Shown here: piece after piece, positions 1-7,115 of the stretch
Position numbering within the stretch: the stretch's first letter is position 1
How the letters are laid out: every line of letters begins with the position of its first letter
NCBI GenBank assembly: GCA_031288855.1
Contig: JAITQQ010000033.1
Coordinates: 1-8,550, forward strand
Direction of reading: 5' to 3'
DNA from: Prevotellaceae bacterium
GTDB taxonomy: Bacteria; Bacteroidota; Bacteroidia; Bacteroidales; UBA932
DNA: 8,550 nt
Made by a program: the position numbers and the translations under genes
Notes under the pieces: generated by a model
Seen by the model: only the letters and a program-made list of their open reading frames with translations
What the model was told of the DNA's origin: nothing
Database searches by the model: none

Positions 1-1629
1 CACGCTGTCCTCATCCATAAAGAAAATAGTTTGCACGTTGGCAATAATATCCATCAGGTAAATTTCATTGTTTCTGAAATACGCAAACATGTCGCGGCTT
101 TTTATCTGGTTGTAGTGTACGGTATCTTCCTCCGAGACCATAAAAGCGCTGCCCAAAAATTCACTGCGATACAACGCGCTGTCTCTCGAAATAAACCGCA
201 CCTTCTCGGCCGATATTTGGTTGTTGGTGTTCCACAACACCGGGTCATAAAACATTTCCGTCAGGGTGTCGTTCACAAAAAAGACCATGGAGTCGCATAC
301 GGCTTGCCCGTCGCCGCGATATATTTTCACGGCGCGGTAGGCATAAAGATATTGCAGCACCGAGTCGATTACCGGCACGGGGGGCGTTTGATTCGCGGAA
401 GAATCTGCGGCAGGTTTGCGGGCAAACATCGCGGAAAATACCGGCGGCGTTTTCTTCGGAATTTCCGAGCGGAGGCGGTGGAGGTCTTTCTGCAAACTAT
501 CGAGCGCCTTGCTGCCCAACAACGGCATGGGGCGCGGCGGTGCAATGCTGTCGGGAGCCACAACGACGCTATCAGCAACCACTGCGATGCTGTCGGGCAG
601 CGGCGCTACTTGTTGCACCGTTGTAGTGTCTGCTTTTGTGCTGTCTGTTCCGTAAAACGCCGGATTTTTTACCGAAACATATTTCAAGGTATCAGCACGC
701 AGGAACACGGTATCGCGTATTATCCGGTGAGTGGAGTCTTCCTTTTCCTCATAATACGCAATGGAAGGGTTACGGGTTACCGTGACCTGTTCTTCATTTA
801 ACATGTGGGCTTCATCGCCAAACACGAGCAGCGAACGCGTGGTGTCGAGCATCTGAATATTTCTGTAAAGGTCGCTCTTCCCGATGGTGCGTTCATAAAA
901 AATACTGTCGGCCCACATTTCTTGCTTTTCCGACAAGACGTAGGCGTCTTGCGCAAAATGGAAGTAATCTCTCGGCCGGTCGTACCACCCACTCCTGCAC
1001 GACAAATAGCCGTCTTTGTGCCATATAGACGTGTAGCTCAAAAATACGGCGGTTTCCGTTTGCGTGTAGTAGTGTAGCGAATCGGAATGAATGTCATACG
1101 TGTCGTTGTGCATTTCCACTTCGCCGTGGAATTTCGCCAATTTCAGGTCGGAGTAATAATATCCTTTTTTACTTTCCAACACGTTTTCCTTGTCGGCCAG
1201 CGTGCCGCCGCCAAAGAAATACGCAATGTTATCTTTGGTGTTGTAATCCAAATTGAACGTGCGCAGTACCGCCGAGCTGTCTTCCAACCTGACGAGTTTT
1301 CCGCGCACCCGTGCGAGGCTCGTGTTGCCGTCGTAGTACAGCGTATCGCCGTAAAGGTTTGTGGAATTTTTAATGATATGCACGTGCCCGAAAGCTTCTA
1401 CCAGATTCGACGAGTAGAGATAAGCGCTGTCGCATGTCATCACGGCTTCGCCATGCTGCAATTGTACATGGCCGATTAAACGGTTTCCCGTATGCCCGTT
1501 AAACGAAAGGCTTTTCATCACGTCGGCATACAAGATTTCTACCCGCTTCCGCTCTTCCGGCTGCTGCGCCGAAAGCATAACGGTAGTGAGCACACCCACT
1601 AATAAACAATGCCAACGAAGCCCCTTCAT
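1..1629 (-). CDS. OstA-like protein (LPS transport/assembly family), 3' end outside window
   Basis: The 543 codons in the window stay open to the left edge, so the C-terminus is missing. Residues 1-21 form a signal peptide (basic start, hydrophobic LLVGVLTTVML, cleavage near LSA/QQ). Residues about 30-320 carry repeated beta-strand patterns typical of OstA/LptA-type jellyroll proteins, for example 'NLYGDTLYYDGNT', 'ARVRGKLVRLED' and 'DNIAYFFGGGT'. An Asp/Ser/Pro/Val-rich linker follows at about 335-390 (with 'PDSIAVVADSVVVAPDSIA'), then a second strand-rich part ('YRAVKIYRGDGQAVCDSMVFF'-like). Family knowledge: OstA-domain proteins bind or move lipopolysaccharide between inner and outer membrane. 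This one is probably the periplasmic OstA-like protein of Bacteroidota rather than the LptD barrel, but without the C-terminus this is not settled. It starts 9 bp after the SurA-like gene and is probably cotranscribed with it. The start is the only ATG that precedes the signal peptide. Confidence 0.5.
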   Translation of the reverse strand, partial: MKGLRWHCLLVGVLTTVMLSAQQPEERKRVEILYADVMKSLSFNGHTGNRLIGHVQLQHGEAVMTCDSAYLYSSNLVEAFGHVHIIKNSTNLYGDTLYYDGNTSLARVRGKLVRLEDSSAVLRTFNLDYNTKDNIAYFFGGGTLADKENVLESKKGYYYSDLKLAKFHGEVEMHNDTYDIHSDSLHYYTQTETAVFLSYTSIWHKDGYLSCRSGWYDRPRDYFHFAQDAYVLSEKQEMWADSIFYERTIGKSDLYRNIQMLDTTRSLLVFGDEAHMLNEEQVTVTRNPSIAYYEEKEDSTHRIIRDTVFLRADTLKYVSVKNPAFYGTDSTKADTTTVQQVAPLPDSIAVVADSVVVAPDSIAPPRPMPLLGSKALDSLQKDLHRLRSEIPKKTPPVFSAMFARKPAADSSANQTPPVPVIDSVLQYLYAYRAVKIYRGDGQAVCDSMVFFVNDTLTEMFYDPVLWNTNNQISAEKVRFISRDSALYRSEFLGSAFMVSEEDTVHYNQIKSRDMFAYFRNNEIYLMDIIANVQTIFFMDEDSV

Positions 1630-1638
1630 GTTGCAAAA

Positions 1639-2985
1639 TTATTTTATCCAACCTTGGCGTTGAAAGGTGCAATCTTCAAACAGCGGATCAATGCGGATGT
1701 AAGTATAAATTTGTTTTTGTTTGATCCATTCGTTCAGCCCTTCCATTCTCCGCCCCTGTTTGGCGATATCCTGAATTACCGTGTAGTCGTCGGTGATATT
1801 CGCCGTATGCGCGGGAATCAGTTTTTCCAATTGAATGATTTTATACTGTATGTTGCCTTTTTTATCTGTGGCTTCAAACGGCGCCGAAATATCGCCGGGC
1901 TTCATGTTGCGCAGCATGTTATAATCCGAAGGGTTGAGCATGTCTTTTTCAAAATAGGGGCTCAGTGTGTTTTCATTCACCACTAAGCCGCCGTTAAGGT
2001 TGGTGGTAAAGTCCTGCGAGAAACGTTGCGCCGCCACAGCAAAAGTCATGCTGTCTTTGCGCACCAAATCGGCAATACTGTCGAGTGTATTAAACGACGC
2101 CAAGCGTTTGTCGGAATCATATTTCGGTTTCATCAGAATATGCCGGCAATTAAACATGTCGCTCCCTTCTTTCGAAATCAGTTGAATGATGTGAAACCCA
2201 TATTCCGTTTCTACAATTTGCGAAACCTGTCCGGGCTTTAGCGACAAGGCCGCATCGGCGAAAGCAGGCACAAAGTTTTGCGCCGACATCAAACCAAGTT
2301 CCCCGCCGCGCCGCGCCGAAGGGTCTTCGGAATAGAGTACCGCCAACGTACTGAATTTTTCACCGTTCATTATCCGCTCACGCAAGGCCAACAGTTGTTC
2401 GCGCACTTCAAACTTGGCATTTCCGGCCGGCGGGTTAATCACAATTTGCCTGATTAAATATTGGTCGGGAATAATCGGCAAGCTGTCTTTCGGCGTATTT
2501 TTGTAAAACCGATCCACATCGGCCGGCGATATCGGCGCGTCTTTCATCAACTTCATTTGCATAAGTTGTGTCAGTATTTGTTCGCGCACGGGCTCTTGCC
2601 AATCCTGTTTAAGTTTAAATATCGGTTTTTTAAAATATTCTTCTGTGGCTTTTTCGCCGCCGAGCTGTGTCATGATCATACGCAGCCGCCGGTCCAACTG
2701 TTCTTCCACCGTAGCGTCGTCGGCTTGCAGGCTGTCAATACGGGCTTGGGCCAACAACAGTTTTTGCAGCAACATGTTTTCAAACACTTCACAACGGATA
2801 TTTTTATCAGACACCACGCCTTGCACGCGCATCATCATTACTTCCGATTCCACATCGGAATACAGAATCATTTCACTGCCCACCACCGCCGCTACTTTAT
2901 CAATCAGCCCATTTTGCGCCGAGAGTGCCGTGCCGAAGCAAAAAGTAAACAATAATAATTTCATTTTTTTCTTTATCGTGTACAT
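1639..2985 (-). CDS. SurA-like periplasmic peptidyl-prolyl isomerase/chaperone
   Basis: With the start used here the product has 448 residues. Residues 1-23 are a signal peptide (IKKK, then LLLFTFCFGTA, cleavage near LSA/Q). Residues about 25-165 match the helical SurA N-terminal chaperone part (it begins 'LIDKVAAVVGSEMILYSDVE'-like). A first parvulin domain spans about 174-273 ('SEDPSARRGGELG', 'FVPAFADAALSLKPGQVS', 'TEYGFHIIQL'); a second, weaker one spans about 278-388 ('CRHILMK', 'MKPGDIS', 'IIQLEKLIP'). Family role: folding outer-membrane proteins in the periplasm. Start choice: in-frame ATGs lie at 3051, 2994, 2985 and 2964. The first would overlap the upstream gene by 65 bp and put 41 extra residues before the signal peptide. 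The codon at 2985 follows the upstream stop by one base and gives a normal basic n-region; 2994 is nearly as good. Confidence 0.9.
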   Translation of the reverse strand: MYTIKKKMKLLLFTFCFGTALSAQNGLIDKVAAVVGSEMILYSDVESEVMMMRVQGVVSDKNIRCEVFENMLLQKLLLAQARIDSLQADDATVEEQLDRRLRMIMTQLGGEKATEEYFKKPIFKLKQDWQEPVREQILTQLMQMKLMKDAPISPADVDRFYKNTPKDSLPIIPDQYLIRQIVINPPAGNAKFEVREQLLALRERIMNGEKFSTLAVLYSEDPSARRGGELGLMSAQNFVPAFADAALSLKPGQVSQIVETEYGFHIIQLISKEGSDMFNCRHILMKPKYDSDKRLASFNTLDSIADLVRKDSMTFAVAAQRFSQDFTTNLNGGLVVNENTLSPYFEKDMLNPSDYNMLRNMKPGDISAPFEATDKKGNIQYKIIQLEKLIPAHTANITDDYTVIQDIAKQGRRMEGLNEWIKQKQIYTYIRIDPLFEDCTFQRQGWIK

Positions 2986-2986
2986 G

Positions 2987-3847
2987 CTATTCATCAATGT
3001 AAATTTTAAGCCGTTTATAATCCAATGCCTCGTTGAATGCAGAGTTTTCAAGGTTTTTGATCAGGTCGCGTTTTCTTTTTCCGATAATTAAATGAACAAT
3101 ATCATCCCTGACATGCGCCAAAGGCGCTACATCGCCTTCTCTTTTCACCGCACGGAAATTTAACATGTAAATATATTGTTCATCCGCCGTTTCCAAATAC
3201 CCGGCTTCTTTCAAAGATTGTTTGCATTGTTCGGGCATAAACACCGTTTTGTGTGTAAGGAAATCCGCACTCACCCATTGGTCGTTAAAAAAGTCACACA
3301 CCGCATTTACTTTTGTACATAAACTGTCAAGTTTTCCCATGCTCTCTTCTTTCGCTTGGCGTGTATAGCGTTTTATGGCGGAAAGGCCGGGAACATCTTT
3401 CCTTACCTTTACATAGGTAACCTGAGTGCAGGATACGGAAAGCGGAAAAGTTTCCGCATGCTGCTCGTAAAACAATTCTATTTCTTCCTGGCTGATGGCC
3501 GTGTCTATTTTCTGATTCACATATTGGGTTTCGTAGCGGTAAGACAAAAGCGACAGGCGGTAATCTTCCAGTTCACGCCCCACGTTTTTCTGCTCTTTAT
3601 CCAAATACATTTCAGCCTTTGCAGCTATAAGATATTGGCGTGCCCACGCGTTGACGTATTTTCTCAGTAATTCGATACTGTCTTTTTTACTGATGCCGTT
3701 TGAAAAAATAGTAGATATTTCCGATAAAAAAAGTTTTTTGTCGTCTATTTCAGCCACGACAACGTCTTTTTCACCCTGCTGTTTAGCGGGAAAAAGGCTG
3801 CAAGAGGCCACACAGAACAAGCCGACAATATAACTTATTTTTTTCAT
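2987..3847 (-). CDS. SurA/PrsA-like periplasmic lipoprotein lacking a clear PPIase domain
   Basis: The 286-residue product starts with a lipoprotein signal: MKK, hydrophobic IVGLFCV, lipobox V13-A14-S15-C16. The residues after C16 (SLFPAKQQ) lack the acidic run known to send Bacteroidota lipoproteins to the surface, so I infer it faces the periplasm. Residues about 28-135 resemble the N-terminal helical part of SurA/PrsA-type chaperones, including 'AISQEEIELFYEQHAETF', the kind of segment that precedes a parvulin domain. The following part ('SVSCTQVTYVKVRKD' onwards) has neither the HIL strand, nor GGxLG, nor FGxHI of parvulins, so catalysis is doubtful. The C-terminal helix (about 243-283) looks like the SurA strand-and-helix closure. 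The gene overlaps the guaB stop by one base (TAATG), suggesting coupled translation, and sits directly before the SurA-like gene. A folding helper for outer-membrane proteins is likely; the exact role is unknown. Confidence 0.8.
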   Translation of the reverse strand: MKKISYIVGLFCVASCSLFPAKQQGEKDVVVAEIDDKKLFLSEISTIFSNGISKKDSIELLRKYVNAWARQYLIAAKAEMYLDKEQKNVGRELEDYRLSLLSYRYETQYVNQKIDTAISQEEIELFYEQHAETFPLSVSCTQVTYVKVRKDVPGLSAIKRYTRQAKEESMGKLDSLCTKVNAVCDFFNDQWVSADFLTHKTVFMPEQCKQSLKEAGYLETADEQYIYMLNFRAVKREGDVAPLAHVRDDIVHLIIGKRKRDLIKNLENSAFNEALDYKRLKIYIDE

Positions 3848-5316
3848 TAACGGCTATAATTTGGGGCTTCGCGGGTAATCGTTACATCATGCGGATGGCT
3901 TTCAATGACGCCGGCTGCCGTAATACGGATGAACGAGGCTTTTTTCAACGCTTCAATATCTTTTGCGCCGCAATACCCCATTCCTGCACGCAATCCGCCA
4001 ATAAGCTGGTAAAACACTTCCGCCAACGAGCCTTTGTAGGGCACTTGCGCCACAATACCTTCCGGCACTAATTTTTTAACATCGTCTTCCATATCTTGAA
4101 AGTAGCGGTCTTTAGAGCCGCCCTGCATGGCTTCCAGAGAGCCCATGCCGCGGTATGACTTAAATTTCCGGCCATTCAGAATAATGGTTTCGCCGGGCGA
4201 TTCTTCCACACCGGCAAACAGCGATCCGATCATCACCGAATCGGCGCCGGCAGCAACGGCTTTGACCACATCGCCCGAATAGCGGATACCGCCATCGGCA
4301 ATAATCGGAACTCCGGAACCTTCAATCGCTTTCGCCACTTCGTAAATGGCTGTGAGCTGCGGCACGCCTACGCCTGCCACCACGCGGGTAGTGCAAATAG
4401 CTCCCGGCCCGATGCCCACCTTTACCGCATCAGCGCCCGCTTCTACAAGAAGTTTCGCCGCTTCGCCGGTGGCAATATTGCCCACGACGATTTCGATATG
4501 CGGATATTTCTTTTTGACTTCCTTCACGGTGTTCACCACGCCCATGGAATGTCCGTGCGCCGTATCAATCACTACGGCGTCAACTTCTACTTTCACCAAC
4601 GCTTCAATTTGCGGCATGGTGCGGGCATTCACACCCACGCCGGCAGCCACACGCAAGCGGCCTCTGGCGTCCTTGCTGGCCGTAGGGTTGTCTTTAATTT
4701 TGGTAATATCTTTAAACGTAAGCAAGCCTACTAAGCGGCCTTTGTCGTCAACCACCGGCAACTTTTCTATTTTATGTTTTTTCAACAAGGCAGTGGCCTG
4801 TTGCAAATCGGTGCCCTGCGGGGCGGTAATAAGATTTTCCGACGTCATCACCGTGGCAACCGGCGTGGAAAGGTTGTCCTGAAAACGCAAATCGCGGTTG
4901 GTGACAATGCCTGTCAGATGCCGTTGTGCATCCACTACGGGAATGCCGCCGATTTTATTTTCATGCATCAGCCGGAGGGCGTCGCCCACCGTAGCCTCGC
5001 GGTGTATGGTCACCGGATCGAAAATCATGCCGTTTTCCGCACGTTTTACTCTCCTCACCTGTTCCACCTGTTGTTCAATACTCATATTTTTATGGATCAC
5101 GCCAATGCCGCCTTCACGCGCCATGGCAATGGCCATGCCGGCTTCCGTGACGGTGTCCATAGCCGCAGAAACAAGCGGCGCATAAATTTTAATATTCCGC
5201 GAAAACTTTGTGGCCACAAGCACCTCGCGCGGCAGTACCGCTGACTTTGCAGGCACGAGTAACACATCGTCGAAAGTAAGGCCCTCTTTTGAAACCCTAT
5301 CGTTAATGAAAGACAT
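3847..5316 (-). CDS. guaB: Inosine-5'-monophosphate dehydrogenase
   Basis: Oxidises IMP to XMP with NAD+, the first committed and rate-limiting step of GMP synthesis, in the cytoplasm. The 489 residues match the usual bacterial length. Visible marks: N-terminal '[15 protein letters not shown]' (11-25); a pair of CBS domains (about 95-205) inserted in the TIM barrel; 'DTAHGHS' (251-257) for NAD; the catalytic loop '[11 protein letters not shown]' with Cys308; the phosphate-binding 'DGGIRYSGD' (341-349); '[10 protein letters not shown]' (388-397); and the flap dyad R404-Y405. The loop has Ala where many enzymes have Ser (GPGSICTTR), a minor change next to an intact catalytic Cys. All expected catalytic residues are present. 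It leads the run of envelope genes and shares one base with the next start; its own promoter lies just upstream. The metabolic link to its neighbours is not obvious; the arrangement is probably conserved by descent. Confidence 0.98.
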   Translation of the reverse strand: MSFINDRVSKEGLTFDDVLLVPAKSAVLPREVLVATKFSRNIKIYAPLVSAAMDTVTEAGMAIAMAREGGIGVIHKNMSIEQQVEQVRRVKRAENGMIFDPVTIHREATVGDALRLMHENKIGGIPVVDAQRHLTGIVTNRDLRFQDNLSTPVATVMTSENLITAPQGTDLQQATALLKKHKIEKLPVVDDKGRLVGLLTFKDITKIKDNPTASKDARGRLRVAAGVGVNARTMPQIEALVKVEVDAVVIDTAHGHSMGVVNTVKEVKKKYPHIEIVVGNIATGEAAKLLVEAGADAVKVGIGPGAICTTRVVAGVGVPQLTAIYEVAKAIEGSGVPIIADGGIRYSGDVVKAVAAGADSVMIGSLFAGVEESPGETIILNGRKFKSYRGMGSLEAMQGGSKDRYFQDMEDDVKKLVPEGIVAQVPYKGSLAEVFYQLIGGLRAGMGYCGAKDIEALKKASFIRITAAGVIESHPHDVTITREAPNYSR

Positions 5317-5336
5317 GATTCTATCGTTTTAAAAAG

Positions 5337-5344
5337 CAAAGGTA
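5337..5344 (-). promoter_or_regulatory. Bacteroidota -7 promoter element for guaB
   Basis: The minus strand reads TACCTTTG, an exact match to the Bacteroidota primary-sigma -7 consensus TAnnTTTG, 20 bp before the guaB ATG. No good TTTG -33 box is visible at the expected 19-21 bp spacing; that position falls in the last codons of the radical SAM gene. It suggests guaB is transcribed separately from the upstream unit despite the 48-bp gap. No riboswitch-sized leader exists. Confidence 0.6.
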
Positions 5345-5364
5345 GTAAAAGAATGTGAATTATG

Positions 5365-6300
5365 CTAATTGATTAATCTTCCCTGCCAAGTACCCCGCTC
5401 CTCAAGCCGGCGATCGAGCAAACGCAGGAGTTCCACATTGCGCAATTTTCCCCAAGGAAGGGCATCCACAAACTGAGGAGGCGCTTCATTCACAAATCGT
5501 TCTATAAGAATAGCGGGTGACAGGCGTTCCAAAAAATCCACAAAAAAATCAATATAATCCGCCAGTGAAAACGTAACAAAATGTTCGGGATGAGCGGCAT
5601 ATTCACGCTCCATAGCTGTTCCTTTAATAATCTGCAACTGGTGAAATTTAACGGAAGTGAGCGGCAGGGCGGAAATAATTTTTGCAGACGATAGCATGTC
5701 TTCCCGCGTTTCGCCGGGCAGCCCGAAAATAAAATGCCCGCCTGTGCGTATGCCGCGAGCCGCTGTAGCCTCCAACGCCCAACGTGCATCGGCAAAGGTA
5801 TGCCCGCGATTAATGCGCTCCAACGTACGGTCGTAGCATGACTCTATGCCATATTCAATTTGCACAAACCATTTTTTTGAAAGCGCCGCAAAATAATCAA
5901 GTTTTTCATCGTCTACGCAGTCGGGGCGCGTTCCCACGACAATGCCTTCAATTTGAGGATGCCGCAACGCCTCATCATAAATCTCCTTCAATTTTTCCAA
6001 AAGAGCGTATGTGTTAGAATATGATTGGAAATACGCTAAAAAGCGCCGTGCACGCCGGTAGCGCACGGCGTGAAACCGTATGCCTTCTTCAATTTGTTGC
6101 GTTATGCTTTTTTGCGGATTACAGTAAGAAGGGGTAAAAGCCTTGTTGTCGCAATAGGTACAGCCGCCCTGTGCTTTTGTGCCGTCGCGGTTGGGACAAG
6201 TAAATCCCGCATCAATAGCTACTTTTTGTATCCGTTCCCCAAAGTGCCGCTTAAAGTAACTGATATAGGAATTAAAACGTTGATGAGGGGTTGCGGGCAA
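5365..6300 (-). CDS. TIGR01212-family (YhcC-like) radical SAM protein, TTG start
   Basis: The 311-residue product carries the family's iron-sulfur motif 'TCPNRDGTKAQGGCTYC' with C35, C47 and C50 (C-x11-C-x2-C, rather than the standard CX3CX2C). Further family marks are 'YFQSYSNTYA' (90-99), 'GTRPDC' (123-128), 'GIESCYDRTLERINRGH' (151-167) and 'GHFIFGLPGET' (188-198). These identify a radical SAM enzyme of the YhcC/TIGR01212 group, which should bind a [4Fe-4S] cluster and cleave S-adenosylmethionine; the substrate is unknown to me. Start: the frame is closed by TAA at 6304-6306, which is also the stop of the upstream gene, and no ATG or GTG lies between that stop and the cysteine motif, so TTG at 6298-6300 is the best start. 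The 3-bp gap to the YhcH-like gene indicates one operon, probably with coupled translation. No functional link between the two is known. Confidence 0.93.
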   Translation of the reverse strand: MPATPHQRFNSYISYFKRHFGERIQKVAIDAGFTCPNRDGTKAQGGCTYCDNKAFTPSYCNPQKSITQQIEEGIRFHAVRYRRARRFLAYFQSYSNTYALLEKLKEIYDEALRHPQIEGIVVGTRPDCVDDEKLDYFAALSKKWFVQIEYGIESCYDRTLERINRGHTFADARWALEATAARGIRTGGHFIFGLPGETREDMLSSAKIISALPLTSVKFHQLQIIKGTAMEREYAAHPEHFVTFSLADYIDFFVDFLERLSPAILIERFVNEAPPQFVDALPWGKLRNVELLRLLDRRLEERGTWQGRLIN

Positions 6301-6303
6301 GTG

Positions 6304-6750
6304 TTATAGCTTTACCTTTACGATTATTTTCCGGATTACGCCTTCGCCAATCATCGGGGCGTGGGCGTCGCCTGGAAAAAAGATGACGATATTTTCCGGC
6401 TCCATTGTAAAAAATACTTCGGGCAAGTCGTCATACAGCGCCATGTCCTTTTTTTCGTCATAAGCGGTATTGAGCATTTTGCAATTCCGGCGGTCGCGCC
6501 AGCCCATAGTTTCCTGCCCTTTAACCGGAATTTGTATGTCGATATACGAATCATGCACTTCCAATTTCGCCGCTTCGGGCGCTTTGCCCCGGCCTTCGCT
6601 CACGGTTGCATAGACATTCTCTCCATCAATGACGTGACGACCCTCGGCAAGTTGTTCAAGCGGCTGGCGGCGCAAAAAACGATAGGCTTTTTCAAAACCG
6701 GGATGCAGGGAAAAATAGCGATCCAAACCCAATAGCGAATCTATAATCAT
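6304..6750 (-). CDS. YhcH/YjgK/YiaL family protein (DUF386, cupin-like)
   Basis: The 148-residue product has the normal family length and no signal peptide, so it is cytoplasmic. Family marks: 'GRHVIDGENVYATV' (37-50); 'LEVHDSYIDIQI' (63-74), with H66 in the usual metal-site position; 'FFPGDAHAP' (124-132), with H130; and the basic ending 'RKIIVKVKL'. Characterised relatives act in sugar metabolism, notably the E. coli sialic-acid anomerase NanQ (YhcH); others (TabA) were tied to biofilm effects. Nothing around this gene (no nan or other sugar genes) shows its substrate, so I only assign the family. It is first in a two-gene unit with the radical SAM gene, 3 bp apart, and is transcribed away from the small gene at 6846. 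Confidence 0.93.
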   Translation of the reverse strand: MIIDSLLGLDRYFSLHPGFEKAYRFLRRQPLEQLAEGRHVIDGENVYATVSEGRGKAPEAAKLEVHDSYIDIQIPVKGQETMGWRDRRNCKMLNTAYDEKKDMALYDDLPEVFFTMEPENIVIFFPGDAHAPMIGEGVIRKIIVKVKL

Positions 6751-6774
6751 AATAAAAACTTTTAGATTAGACCA

Positions 6775-6782
6775 CGAAGATA
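6775..6782 (-). promoter_or_regulatory. Possible -7 promoter element for the YhcH-like gene
   Basis: The minus strand reads TATCTTCG, one base from TAnnTTTG, 24 bp before the ATG at 6750. The spacing is like that of the other promoters here, but there is no convincing -33 box and one conserved T is replaced by C. It forms half of a divergent promoter region. Confidence 0.35.
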
Positions 6783-6805
6783 CAATTTATTTCGAAATAT
6801 TCCCG

Positions 6806-6813
6806 TATATTTG
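6806..6813 (+). promoter_or_regulatory. Bacteroidota -7 promoter element for the 89-residue gene
   Basis: TATATTTG matches TAnnTTTG exactly and lies 32 bp before the ATG at 6846, leaving a short A/T-rich leader. The -33 region has only TTTA at 6786-6789, 16 bp upstream, closer than the normal 19-21 bp. Confidence 0.5.
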
Positions 6814-6845
6814 CCGGGAATTATCAGTTTTTACAAAAAAATATT

Positions 6846-7115
6846 ATGGCAAGTATCCGGAAAATTAAAAAAGACATCGATTATCTGATCAGCGAAGTTA
6901 TTTCAGACTGTTGTACCTTTATGGCGCTGTATCCCGAAAAGAAACAGGAAGAAGCCTTGGCGCTTATTAACGAAACGCTTGATTTGCGCAACGCGCTAAT
7001 TGTACGCGCCAATCATCCCGAAGGCAAGGCTAAGGCGCACTACCATGCTATATTCAACGACTTGCTCAAAGGCGTTGACGATTCGTTTCAGAAGATCAGC
7101 GCACTTACGAAATAG
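6846..7115 (+). CDS. Small uncharacterised Bacteroidales protein, 89 residues
   Basis: I do not know a function. The product is short, probably all-helical and soluble: basic start 'MASIRKIKKDIDYLISEV', Cys-Cys at 22-23, then long amphipathic helices including 'EEALALINETLDLRNALIVR' and a C-terminal 'FNDLLKGVDDSFQKISAL'. No signal peptide, membrane segment or metal-binding pattern is visible. From memory, similar small proteins beginning with RKxKKDIDYLI-type sequence occur next to fabD in Bacteroides relatives, so it is probably a conserved gene, not a chance frame; I could not check this. It has its own promoter and an A-rich leader (ACAAAAAAATATT before ATG). Its 3' end overlaps the 3' end of fabD by 11 bp on the opposite strand, leaving no room for a separate terminator. 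Confidence 0.85.
   Translation: MASIRKIKKDIDYLISEVISDCCTFMALYPEKKQEEALALINETLDLRNALIVRANHPEGKAKAHYHAIFNDLLKGVDDSFQKISALTK

Noticed and set aside
31..801. Long plus-strand reading frame of 256 codons opposite the OstA-like gene
   Set aside because: It is antisense to a well-supported gene with a signal peptide and family patterns; its translation is rich in His/Arg/Val without recognisable domains, as expected for a shadow frame.
1639..3051. Longer 470-residue version of the SurA-like protein
   Set aside because: It would overlap the upstream gene by 65 bp and place a long non-hydrophobic stretch before an evident signal peptide; starts at 2994 or 2985 fit better.
4346..4882. Plus-strand reading frame of 178 codons opposite guaB
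   Set aside because: Antisense to a guaB gene with all catalytic residues intact; the translation is low in complexity (Ala/Thr/Ser) and has no start signal or promoter.
5317..5364. Possible purine riboswitch before guaB
   Set aside because: The whole gap is 48 bp and the predicted leader is about a dozen bases, too short for a purine or other known riboswitch; only a promoter element is seen.
6304..6750. Assigning the YhcH-like gene as a sialic acid anomerase (nanQ)
   Set aside because: Family members have differing substrates and no sialic-acid or other sugar genes are nearby.
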